A stretch of DNA of 24,961 nt. Source: Butyrivibrio sp. (GTDB lineage: Bacteria; Bacillota; Clostridia; Lachnospirales; Lachnospiraceae). A model generated the notes under the pieces. It saw nothing but the letters and a program-made list of their open reading frames with translations, did no database searches and was not told where the DNA came from. The stretch is from assembly GCF_015056685.1 (NCBI RefSeq), contig NZ_SVFW01000053.1, positions 1 through 24,961 of the forward strand. Direction: 5' to 3'. Shown here one piece after another: positions 6,495-14,261 of the stretch. A program made the translations under genes and the position numbers. Numbering within the stretch: position 1 is the first letter of the stretch; each line of letters begins with the position of its first letter.

Positions 6495-6833
6495 TTAATC
6501 AACCTTTTCTTTACTTTCAAGATAGTCAAGAAGTCTTCCGTCAAGTCCTGCCATGGATGCTTCCTGTGAAATTCTAAGCACCAGATCAACTGCTTCATCA
6601 TGGCTTGATGCTATTCCATAGATAAAAGAAGGATGTGCTTTAAAATAAGCCTGTTTCAAGAAAGCACAGTGCACGATATCAAGCTGATCATTTGCATTCA
6701 AGGCTCTTGTAACACAGAAAATAGAAAGCTGACCCGCTCCATGTTTTAGTTTCCATTTGACAAGCGCTTTATTATTTACAGAAGCTCCCCAATACAGATC
6801 CTTATAAAACTCACAGAATCCTCTTTTTCTCAT
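6495..6833 (-). CDS. Conserved small protein of unknown function
   Basis: 112 residues, soluble, no signal peptide. I do not assign a function. Recognisable blocks are YKDLYWG, the basic VKWKLKHGAGQLSIF, then a segment like QLDIVHCAFLKQAYF, and a helical C-terminus. Similar proteins occur as hypotheticals in other Lachnospiraceae as far as I recall. The frame opens at a TTG four codons earlier, but the ATG at 6833 is preceded by GGGAG at good spacing. It lies between a class B PBP gene and the DUF2953 gene, with only 11 nt to the latter. Confidence 0.8.
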   Translation of the reverse strand: MRKRGFCEFYKDLYWGASVNNKALVKWKLKHGAGQLSIFCVTRALNANDQLDIVHCAFLKQAYFKAHPSFIYGIASSHDEAVDLVLRISQEASMAGLDGRLLDYLESKEKVD

Positions 6834-6903
6834 ATCAACTCCCAAGGAAAAACTAATGATTTACCATCAATTTTATCATATTAAAGATGATTATTATACT
6901 TTT

Positions 6904-8343
6904 TTACTCCACACCAAAATATGCGTCAAAAATACGCTTGGCAATAGGAACTGCGTAACTTCCGCCGCTTCCTGCATTCTCAACGATGATGGTCACGCAG
7001 ATCTGTGGATCTTCGGCAGGAGCATATCCTGTAAACCAGGCATGGGAATCCGACTGAGAATTAAATTCAGCAGATCCTGTCTTACCTGCAGCACTATATG
7101 ATAAGCCCTTTAACTTGCTGGCTGTTCCCGTCTTAACAACCTGCTCCATCATTTTCTGTAAGACCTCTGACTCCTCAGCAGACATAAGTCTCTTATATTT
7201 TTCAAAAGAAACGTTCTCAACTACCTTCCCCTCTTCGCTCTTAACCTGAGTATAGAAACAAGGCTTCATAAGAACTCCGTCATTAGCAACAGCACATGTG
7301 ATCATATTCATATGCATTGGCGTTACAGAAGTTGTTCCCTGACCAATGGAAAGCTGCATTTTATCTGCATTTGACATGTCATCGGAATACTCAGCACTGC
7401 TCTTTGAATAGAGTACTTCCAAAGGCAGTTCCTGACCAAACATAAGGTCATCTAATGTAGTGCTAAAAGACTTTCCGGATACGCCCATACCTATGTTGGC
7501 AAATGATGAATTACAGGATTCAGCAAAGGATGTAAAAAGGTCAAGGCTGCCGTGAACCTGGCCATGGTAGCATGAAATCTTATCTTCTCCGATGCTAAAG
7601 CTTCCAGAACACGTATATCTGTAATTAGCATAATCTGTAGGGTGATCTTTTAAATAAGCAAGTGATGTAATGATCTTAAATGTTGATCCCGGAGGGTAAA
7701 GTCCCTGAGTTGCTCTGTTTAACAGTTTTGCATCAGTGGATTTATCAGCCAAAAGGCTATCCCACTCCTGGACTATGGAATTGGGATCAAAATCAGGTTT
7801 TGATACCATCGCTAATATTTCACCGGTTTTAGGATTAGATACGACTATTGCTCCTTTTCTGGCTGAGAGTGCATTGTAAGCCACTTCCTGAAGATTTACA
7901 TCCAAAGTACTCACAACATTGTCACCGGGATACTTAGCACCTGTAGCATCAAGCTTTACCTTCTCGGAAAGCTCAATACTTGTATTGATAAGATAGTAAT
8001 TGGCAAGAGCTTCTATTCCTGCCTTACCGTTTGTCGCATATCCAACTACATGGGCAAATTCCTTTTCATAGGGATAAATTCTTGTTTCCGTTCCATCCTC
8101 TGCTTCCTCTGTATAAGCCAGGACTTCTCCATCTCTTGAAAGGATCTTTCCTCTTGAATTCTGTGCCAAAAGAATTGCCTGCCTTGTATTGAAGCTGTTA
8201 TTCATAAGGGTCTGTCTGTTCGAATATGAATAGTAGCAGATATAACCAAGCATAGCCCCAAATAAAACAGCATAGAACACTGAAAGCACGATTATGGGAT
8301 ATGATCTTATCTTCCTTCTGTTAGTACTCTTTTCTTCTCTCAT
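6904..8343 (-). CDS. Class B penicillin-binding protein (transpeptidase)
   Basis: 479-residue peptidoglycan transpeptidase, membrane-anchored by one helix (about 15-38) with the rest outside. Active-site motifs in order: STFK at 220-223 (nucleophile S220), SCN at 276-278 and KTG at 421-423. There is a short N-terminal pedestal, making it similar in size to the actinobacterial PbpA type rather than to long PBP2/SpoVD forms, and no PASTA repeats. The start ATG lies inside the end of the upstream SEDS gene (23-bp overlap), which implies translational coupling and a working SEDS-PBP glycosyltransferase/transpeptidase pair. Whether it serves division, elongation or another stage cannot be told from sequence. 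Confidence 0.95.
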   Translation of the reverse strand: MREEKSTNRRKIRSYPIIVLSVFYAVLFGAMLGYICYYSYSNRQTLMNNSFNTRQAILLAQNSRGKILSRDGEVLAYTEEAEDGTETRIYPYEKEFAHVVGYATNGKAGIEALANYYLINTSIELSEKVKLDATGAKYPGDNVVSTLDVNLQEVAYNALSARKGAIVVSNPKTGEILAMVSKPDFDPNSIVQEWDSLLADKSTDAKLLNRATQGLYPPGSTFKIITSLAYLKDHPTDYANYRYTCSGSFSIGEDKISCYHGQVHGSLDLFTSFAESCNSSFANIGMGVSGKSFSTTLDDLMFGQELPLEVLYSKSSAEYSDDMSNADKMQLSIGQGTTSVTPMHMNMITCAVANDGVLMKPCFYTQVKSEEGKVVENVSFEKYKRLMSAEESEVLQKMMEQVVKTGTASKLKGLSYSAAGKTGSAEFNSQSDSHAWFTGYAPAEDPQICVTIIVENAGSGGSYAVPIAKRIFDAYFGVE

Positions 8344-9682
8344 TTTCTCTGCGCCTCTTCATTCTTTCTATAGCTTCGTATCTCTCGTCTGTCCTGATCA
8401 TAAAGATTCCCTGAGTTATCATGATCATCATTATGGTCACAAGCACAGATGAGCCGCCATAGCTTACAAACGGCAATGTTACACCTGTAAGCGGAATAAA
8501 CTTTGATCCGCCACCAATTGTAAGGAAAGTCTGAAAAATATAGGCCACTCCAATTCCGCAGACTACAAGTCTGTAATATGTATCTCTAAGAAAATAACCA
8601 AGTCTCATTATTTCAATGAACGTGCTGACACAGATAAGTGCCATGAGCACAGCAAAAATAACTCCCATTTCCTCTGCTATGGCAGAAAAAATAAAGTCCT
8701 GCTCTACAAATGGAATTGACTTTGGTGTTCCTCCATAAAGGCCAAGTCCAAACCATCCTCCTGAACTTATGCCAAAAAGGGACTGTGATAACTGATAACC
8801 TGTTGATTCGATATCTGAGAAAGGATCAAGCCATGCCTGAACCCTGACCTGAATATGTGAAAAGAGCTTATATGCGATCACACTTGCCAGTGCTCCAAAA
8901 GAAAGACCGATAGCCAGATATCCCACATTTTCTGTTGAAATATATATAAGTGCCAGATAAATCACAAAAAAGATAAGGGCACTTCCCAGGTCTTTTGACA
9001 AAACCAGGATTATTACATGTATCGCAGCTACCGCAGAAGCAAGGAATAACTGCCAGATATTCTCTGCGCTATCAAGGGCTCCTGCCATAAAGAACAAAAA
9101 GAGGATCTTAACAAATTCAGAAGGCTGAAGTGTTATTCCACCAATGGTATAGCTGATCTTGGATCCGTTAGTAACAGCTCCCAAAAGAAGAACTATTCCT
9201 ATTGCCACGATGCCCAAAGCAGCGTATATCCATGTGAATTTCTTAAGAAATTCAAACCTGAATATGATCTCAGGCACAATAAAGCCCACTACGAATGAAG
9301 CAACAATAATAAAGAACTGCTTCACAGCCCTGTCATAGGACAGTCTTGTAAGCATGATAAGACCTATCATCATGAGCATACAACTGTTGTTTATGATAAG
9401 CCTGTTTCCGTCAGGATAGATAACATAAAACAAAAGAAGGACAGATGAAAAGGCAATTATCTGAAAGGCAAAGAAAAACAGGTAAACCGGTTTTCCGGTC
9501 CTTGCCATTATCTGAACAAAACATGCGATCTGAACCGCAAACATCAATATGATCTGCCTGATATATAGTCCTGTTCTCTTTTTTTCAGTACGCCATCTAA
9601 ATGCAACAAATGCCTCCAAAGTATATAAAAACATAAGAAAAGCAATGACATATTTTGATATTTCAGTTACGTATAATTCCAT
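8321..9682 (-). CDS. SEDS family peptidoglycan glycosyltransferase (FtsW/RodA/SpoVE type)
   Basis: 453-residue polytopic membrane protein that polymerises lipid II. Family signatures are QPSEFVK (186-192), KDLGSAL (230-236, with D231 at the position of the catalytic aspartate), RVQAWLDPFSD (280-290), QDFIFSAIAEEMG (328-340) and PLTGVTLPFVSYGGSS (397-412). The N-terminal part (1-115) adds hydrophobic segments before the usual core, as in several FtsW-like proteins paired with PbpA-type PBPs. The gene starts 4 bp after the U32 stop, with GGAG in the last U32 codons, and overlaps the PBP gene. It is therefore the middle of a tight operon. Confidence 0.95.
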   Translation of the reverse strand: MELYVTEISKYVIAFLMFLYTLEAFVAFRWRTEKKRTGLYIRQIILMFAVQIACFVQIMARTGKPVYLFFFAFQIIAFSSVLLLFYVIYPDGNRLIINNSCMLMMIGLIMLTRLSYDRAVKQFFIIVASFVVGFIVPEIIFRFEFLKKFTWIYAALGIVAIGIVLLLGAVTNGSKISYTIGGITLQPSEFVKILFLFFMAGALDSAENIWQLFLASAVAAIHVIILVLSKDLGSALIFFVIYLALIYISTENVGYLAIGLSFGALASVIAYKLFSHIQVRVQAWLDPFSDIESTGYQLSQSLFGISSGGWFGLGLYGGTPKSIPFVEQDFIFSAIAEEMGVIFAVLMALICVSTFIEIMRLGYFLRDTYYRLVVCGIGVAYIFQTFLTIGGGSKFIPLTGVTLPFVSYGGSSVLVTIMMIMITQGIFMIRTDERYEAIERMKRRRENERRKEY

Positions 9683-9686
9683 TAGT

Positions 9687-11933
9687 CTATTCTACTCCGC
9701 GTTTAAAATGCCCGGTTGTAAATTTGAGATTATCAAACTCTTTGCCTATAGCACCATTTCTCAAAAAGTCTGAATAACCGTTAATGACATTTAATGATGC
9801 TGCACTATCCTCAACTGTCAGATCTACTCTGTAATTATCAAAAGGAAATCTTCCTGCAATATTCTCCATTTTTTTATGAAGCGATGTTGGAAGCGCATTC
9901 CAAATAACATTGTAACAATTACGGCAATTGGTTGTTACCTTAAGCTCATTGCCCATTCTGTCTACAATGGCAGTTTGAGAAACCGATACTTTTCCCTGAT
10001 TACCGCTGCATTTATCAAGTGTTTTTTTAACACACCCTGCACTTATCATCATTGGAGCATATCCATAAACATTAAAAGATACAGGAATACCAAGGTTTTT
10101 CCTGACTTTATCTGTCACTTCAGCTGCCTCGTGGATAGTAAGCTCCAGCGGAACAGACACTTCTGATACCATATCTTTTACCATGGAAGCTGCCTGCTCA
10201 TTCCAAATATACATACCATAATCAAGGACAATCTTACCTGTATATCCTCTAAACTTAAGTATCCCAAGCTGTTCAAGATTTCGCACGAGAAGCCCTGAAA
10301 TTCCCTTCTCCATAGCAGAATCTGCTATCTTTTCAATATCAAGGGTTCCATCAAAGTTTTCATGCCTTGTCATGTACGGAAGCACCACAAAAAGCTCAGC
10401 TCCATCACTGTCAAAAGAGCCATCACTTCCCAAAATAAGGTTACTGTCTATATAAATTCTGGATATATTATGATTTCTGCTCTGAACCTCAAGTACACTC
10501 TCAAGCTGCTGCGTGGTATTTACAAGAACGTGAAGACAAGGCTTGTGATCAGACAGGTTTTGTACTTTGTTTTCGAGCTCATCTGTACTTTCTGCTGTTT
10601 TATGCTTTACAGCAGAAGCCATATTATCCGGCTCAGTAATGCATGCGATCATCTGATCGCAGAGACTTCTTCTAAGCTCATTGAGCTCACTTACAGGAAT
10701 AAAAATGCCCTTTTCGCTTCCGCGGTCATCTATATCTATATCAATTTCCTCAGGCTCAAATACTGTGCCTCCAAACTTTGAAAGCTGTTTAAGAACGCTT
10801 TCCTTGTCCATAGGGCGTTTGGAAGCCTCCTGGACTTTGTTTCCGTGAGTTTCAAGAACAATCTCCTGCCCGCCATGAACAAGAGACATAATAAGAGATG
10901 CCTCTTCTCCGACGCAAAGCCTGCAGATAAGCTTACATTTAAGCTTCAACTCTTTATCAAGATATTTCTCTTTTACATCAGAAAGCACCTTATCAGACGT
11001 GCCGTTATAAGACGGAGAATCAAGAGTTACCATATCCCTGCCGTTGTGCTTGTGATAATACCCCTGACTGATCTGAGACCTTAAATAAAGAGAACTGAGT
11101 ATATCCATATCCTCTTTTGAGATCTCATGGTGAGCCGTAGGATCTTTATAATACAGATCGATATATTTGCGGTAGATAGATGTAACGCCGGCAGCATATT
11201 CAGGGCGCTTCATTCTGCCTTCAATCTTAAAAGAATCTATTCCGGCTTCAATAAGTTCAGGAATAATAGAAACAGTACACATATCCTTAAGGCTAAGCGG
11301 ATACTGCTCCTTTAAATGTGAGCCTGCCAAGTAGTAAGGAAGTCTGCAGGGCTGCGCACATCTGCCCCTGTTGCCGCTTCTGGTTCCAACCATACTGCTA
11401 AAAAGGCACATTCCAGAATAGCAGTAACACATTGCACCATGAATAAAGGCTTCTACTTCCACATCAGCCTTTTCCCTTATCTCTTTCATCTCCATAAGGC
11501 TAAGCTCTCTTGCAGGAACGACTCTTACACAGCCAAGTTCTTTTAAGAGTCTGGCACCATTTACACCTGTTACAGTTGCCTGTGTACTTGCATGAAGTTC
11601 AATATCCGGGAACTCGTCTCTTATAAGTTTCATAACTCCAAGATCCTGAACAATAACTCCATCAAGCTTTTTCTCTGCAAAAGGGAGCATAAAATCATAT
11701 AACTCACTGTATTCTCTCTCTTTTACAAGAGTGTTCACAGTCATATAGATTTTTTTGCCAAATAAATGAGCATAAGAAATAGCGTCCAAAACCTGCTGAG
11801 TGTCAAAGTTGTCAGCATAAGCTCTGGCGCCAAATTTCGCTCCACCAAGATAAACGGCATCTGCGCCAGCATTGAAGGCGCCAACCATTGTTTCATAGCC
11901 CCCGGCCGGGGCAAGTAATTCTACTTTCTTCAT
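9687..11933 (-). CDS. U32 family protein, RlhA/TrhP-like
   Basis: 748 residues. The N-terminal half is a TIM-barrel-like U32 domain starting MKKVELLAPAGG, with the family signature EAFIHGAMCYCYSGMCLFSS at 161-180. Cysteines C169, C176, C192 and C196 (or C171) could hold an iron-sulfur cluster. A DUF3656-like middle follows, then a second barrel-like part ending with a CxxC-type TNCRNC pair. Historically called collagenase-like peptidases, several members (E. coli RlhA, TrhP; Bacillus YrrN/YrrO) are needed for prephenate-dependent RNA hydroxylation, so an RNA-modification role is likelier than proteolysis. The Shine-Dalgarno sequence is poor (AAAAGA), and a terminator sits about 15 nt before the ATG (see findings). 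Confidence 0.9.
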   Translation of the reverse strand: MKKVELLAPAGGYETMVGAFNAGADAVYLGGAKFGARAYADNFDTQQVLDAISYAHLFGKKIYMTVNTLVKEREYSELYDFMLPFAEKKLDGVIVQDLGVMKLIRDEFPDIELHASTQATVTGVNGARLLKELGCVRVVPARELSLMEMKEIREKADVEVEAFIHGAMCYCYSGMCLFSSMVGTRSGNRGRCAQPCRLPYYLAGSHLKEQYPLSLKDMCTVSIIPELIEAGIDSFKIEGRMKRPEYAAGVTSIYRKYIDLYYKDPTAHHEISKEDMDILSSLYLRSQISQGYYHKHNGRDMVTLDSPSYNGTSDKVLSDVKEKYLDKELKLKCKLICRLCVGEEASLIMSLVHGGQEIVLETHGNKVQEASKRPMDKESVLKQLSKFGGTVFEPEEIDIDIDDRGSEKGIFIPVSELNELRRSLCDQMIACITEPDNMASAVKHKTAESTDELENKVQNLSDHKPCLHVLVNTTQQLESVLEVQSRNHNISRIYIDSNLILGSDGSFDSDGAELFVVLPYMTRHENFDGTLDIEKIADSAMEKGISGLLVRNLEQLGILKFRGYTGKIVLDYGMYIWNEQAASMVKDMVSEVSVPLELTIHEAAEVTDKVRKNLGIPVSFNVYGYAPMMISAGCVKKTLDKCSGNQGKVSVSQTAIVDRMGNELKVTTNCRNCYNVIWNALPTSLHKKMENIAGRFPFDNYRVDLTVEDSAASLNVINGYSDFLRNGAIGKEFDNLKFTTGHFKRGVE

Positions 11934-11948
11934 AATATCTTTTAACTC

Positions 11949-11975
11949 AAAAATAGGCTGTCATCAGACAGCCTA
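11949..11975 (-). terminator. zapA terminator, just before the U32 start
   Basis: A perfect 9-bp stem, TAGGCTGTC-TGAT-GACAGCCTA, on the minus strand followed by TTTTT begins six bases after the zapA stop codon. It would end the ruv/zapA transcripts. Only 15 nt remain between its T-tract and the U32 start codon. Confidence 0.9.
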
Positions 11976-11980
11976 AACAA

Positions 11981-12394
11981 TCACTTTTTACTTCCTGTTC
12001 CTTTGACCTGAGTCTCAAGCTGAATGATCTTTTTGGATGAATCATCAAGCTTAGTCTGCAGGCTCTTACTGTTCTTTTCAGTATTCTCAAGCTTGATCTG
12101 AGTTGCAATAAGCTCGTGCTTCAGATCATATAGCTCTTTTTCTTTTTCTGAAAGTTGCTCTTCCATAAGCTCAATCTGCTTTTTAGATTTGAAATAATCA
12201 TCTGCAATGTTGAGCTGCAGCAGGACATTTTGAGTATCAATTGGCTGCCTCTTGAAACCATCAATCTTATTGTATTCAGCAATCTTATTGTTGATATATG
12301 AAGCAACCTTCTGCAGATACTCTTCACTTTCATATCCGCTTAATGTAAAAACTTTCCCACCAATGATAACTTCGGTATCTGTCTTGGATGCCAT
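11981..12394 (-). CDS. zapA: Cell division protein ZapA
   Basis: 137 residues. The N-terminal globular domain (about 1-75, starting KTDTEVIIGGKVFTLSGYES and containing NVLLQLNIADDYF) matches ZapA, which binds and bundles FtsZ at the division site. The rest (about 75-130) is a long charged coiled coil, longer than in E. coli ZapA. The ATG at 12394 follows GGGGGGAG. It has its own promoter overlapping the end of ruvB and a terminator directly after it, so it can be expressed alone as well as with ruvAB. Confidence 0.9.
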   Translation of the reverse strand: MASKTDTEVIIGGKVFTLSGYESEEYLQKVASYINNKIAEYNKIDGFKRQPIDTQNVLLQLNIADDYFKSKKQIELMEEQLSEKEKELYDLKHELIATQIKLENTEKNSKSLQTKLDDSSKKIIQLETQVKGTGSKK

Positions 12395-12451
12395 TTAAAC
12401 TCCCCCCAAACACAAATTAATTGTCGAATTATTACGATGTATACTTCATTG

Positions 12452-12481
12452 ATTATATATCGCCATCGCTTGGGTTTTCAA
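12452..12481 (-). promoter_or_regulatory. zapA promoter overlapping the ruvB stop codon
   Basis: Minus-strand TTGAAA (12481-12476), an 18-base spacer and a perfect TATAAT (12457-12452). The -10 includes the TAA stop codon of ruvB. Start near 12445, leader about 50 nt. Confidence 0.65.
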
Positions 12482-13484
12482 GCCCTAAATGATGATATGC
12501 CTCATCCGTTACAACTCTTCCCCTGGGCGTTCTGTTAATAAGTCCATTTTTTATAAGATATGGCTCATAGACGTCTTCAATGGTGCCGGAATCCTCACCT
12601 ATTGCGGCTGCGAGCGTATCAAGTCCCACAGGGCCACCACCGAACTTATTTATCATAGTCAAAAGAATATTTCTGTCAGTATGGTCAAGACCAAGCTTAT
12701 CAACATCCATAAGGTCCAAAGCCACATTGGCGACCTCTTCTGTTATGGAGCCATCATACCTTACCTGAGCAAAATCTCTTACTCTCTTAAGTATCCTGTT
12801 GGCAAGACGCGGTGTGCCACGGCTTCTTCTTGCCATTTCTTTTGCCCCATTAGGATCAACATCAACGTTCAAGACCTTGGCTGACTGTCTGATAATTGCG
12901 CAAAGCTCATCAATATCATAGAACTCCATTCTGTGGATCATTCCGAATCTGTCACGAAGAGGCGCTGAGAGCATTCCCGCTCTGGTGGTTGCTCCGATCA
13001 GAGTAAAGTGCGGAAGGTCAAGCCTTATGGACCTTGCTGTAGGTCCCTTTCCAATCATGATGTCTATACAGTAATCTTCCATCGCAGGATAAAGAACTTC
13101 CTCAACCTGCCTGTTTAGTCTGTGGATCTCATCTACAAAAAGGACATCACCCTCCTGCAGATTATTAAGAATCGCTGCCATATCCCCAGGCTTCTCAATA
13201 GCAGGGCCTGAAGTTATCTTTATGTTGACGCCCATCTCATTGGCAATAATGCTGGCAAGTGTCGTCTTTCCAAGTCCGGGAGGCCCGTAAAAAAGAAGGT
13301 GATCAAGGCTCTCGCCTCTTCCCTTTGCAGCTTCTATATATATCTTAAGGCTCTCTTTTATTTTCTTTTGTCCAATATATGAGTCAAGGCTCCTCGGCCT
13401 GAGTGAGCCCTCTATTTTGGCATCCTCTGCGTTTTCCTGAGTATCCACTCCCCTGGCATTTGTTACTATCTTACGTTTTTCCAT
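12453..13484 (-). CDS. ruvB: Holliday junction branch migration ATPase RuvB
   Basis: 343-residue AAA+ motor that drives branch migration with RuvA. Walker A GPPGLGKTT at 67-75, Walker B with DEIH at 118-121, sensor-type GATTRAG, the arginine-finger region LRDRFG, and the C-terminal winged-helix with TPRGR. Length is normal. The ATG at 13484 follows AGGGAAG. It lies 27 nt after ruvA and is clearly co-transcribed with it. ruvC is not in the window, which is usual for Firmicutes. Confidence 0.99.
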   Translation of the reverse strand: MEKRKIVTNARGVDTQENAEDAKIEGSLRPRSLDSYIGQKKIKESLKIYIEAAKGRGESLDHLLFYGPPGLGKTTLASIIANEMGVNIKITSGPAIEKPGDMAAILNNLQEGDVLFVDEIHRLNRQVEEVLYPAMEDYCIDIMIGKGPTARSIRLDLPHFTLIGATTRAGMLSAPLRDRFGMIHRMEFYDIDELCAIIRQSAKVLNVDVDPNGAKEMARRSRGTPRLANRILKRVRDFAQVRYDGSITEEVANVALDLMDVDKLGLDHTDRNILLTMINKFGGGPVGLDTLAAAIGEDSGTIEDVYEPYLIKNGLINRTPRGRVVTDEAYHHLGLENPSDGDI

Positions 13485-13511
13485 ACAATTCTTCCCTATT
13501 ACAATCTATTT

Positions 13512-14132
13512 TCAAAACATCTCTTTTAATGCCTGCTTTAAGAGCAGCTCAGTGTCATTTGAAATTTCCGGATTAACGGAAAGCACTTTTCGCACTGCCT
13601 TTGTTGCATCCGTCGCATTATATCCGAGAGAAACAAGTGCTGCCACAGCTTCATCCCTTGCAGGACTCTCAGAATCTCCAATGTCTGATGAAGAAAGACC
13701 TGCCGCAGAAGCAAGCATACTGTCTTCTGTTGCCTTTATCTTATCCCTGAGTTCAAGAGTAATTCTCTCCGCTGTCTTTTTTCCAACTCCGGGAGCTTTG
13801 GAAATTGCACCGCTGTCCCCGGCAATAATAGCAAACCTCAGATCATCCGGCGTCATAACTGACAAAATGGCAAGTCCTCCCTTGGGGCCTATACCATTTA
13901 CAGTAATGAGCATCTTAAAAAGATTAAGCTCATCCCTTGAAAGAAAGCCAAACAGTGTAAAAGCGTCCTCTTTTACATTGGTATAAGTGTAGAGCTTAAC
14001 CGCCTCTCCAATTCCAGGCATCCTGTCCATTGTGGACCCGGATATATTCACATTGTAGCCGACACCATTCACGTCAACTACTGCATTTCCCTCTTCAATA
14101 CTCTCCAAAATTCCATTCACATATGCTATCAA
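13512..14132 (-). CDS. ruvA: Holliday junction binding protein RuvA
   Basis: 206 residues. N-terminal OB-fold (1-62, MIAYVNG with GVGYNV), two helix-hairpin-helix motifs (VNGIGPKGGLAIL near 78-90 and APGVGKKTAERI near 113-124), then a flexible linker and the C-terminal RuvB-binding three-helix domain (from about 158). The start codon is TTG at 14132: it gives the usual N-terminus, GGGGA lies 7-8 nt upstream, and no in-frame ATG is near. An extended -10 promoter lies upstream, after the ilvE terminator. No LexA-type box was seen. Confidence 0.97.
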   Translation of the reverse strand: MIAYVNGILESIEEGNAVVDVNGVGYNVNISGSTMDRMPGIGEAVKLYTYTNVKEDAFTLFGFLSRDELNLFKMLITVNGIGPKGGLAILSVMTPDDLRFAIIAGDSGAISKAPGVGKKTAERITLELRDKIKATEDSMLASAAGLSSSDIGDSESPARDEAVAALVSLGYNATDATKAVRKVLSVNPEISNDTELLLKQALKEMF

Positions 14133-14168
14133 ATTCTTATCCCCGTTTTCACTTAATTCATAACTTGT

Positions 14169-14177
14169 ATTGTAACA
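14169..14177 (-). promoter_or_regulatory. ruvA promoter, extended -10 type
   Basis: TGT-TACAAT on the minus strand is an extended -10 element between the ilvE terminator and ruvA; no good -35 is visible. The start would be near 14162, about 30 nt before the TTG start codon. Confidence 0.45.
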
Positions 14178-14206
14178 TTAATTTAGCAATTATTTTTATG
14201 ATAACT

Positions 14207-14241
14207 AAAAAATCCTCCGGCCATCAACCGATGACCGGAGG
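14207..14241 (-). terminator. ilvE terminator
   Basis: A 12-bp G+C-rich stem (CCTCCGGTCATC with its complement, one U-G pair), a GGTT loop and ATTTTTT on the minus strand, about 20 nt after the ilvE stop. Very strong intrinsic terminator. Confidence 0.93.
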
Positions 14242-14261
14242 TATAAGTCTAAAGAATACTA

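Noticed and set aside
6846..6903. Separate promoter for the 112-residue protein gene
   Set aside because: A TATAAT is present just after the PBP stop, but no acceptable -35 lies 16-18 bases upstream, so I keep the gene in the PBP transcript.
13552..13986. 144-codon plus-strand ORF opposite ruvA
   Set aside because: It is the antisense frame of a well-conserved ruvA, with no start signals; the composition reflects the opposite strand.
14133..14206. LexA box upstream of ruvA
   Set aside because: No GAAC-4-GTTC arrangement is present in the ruvA leader or promoter region.
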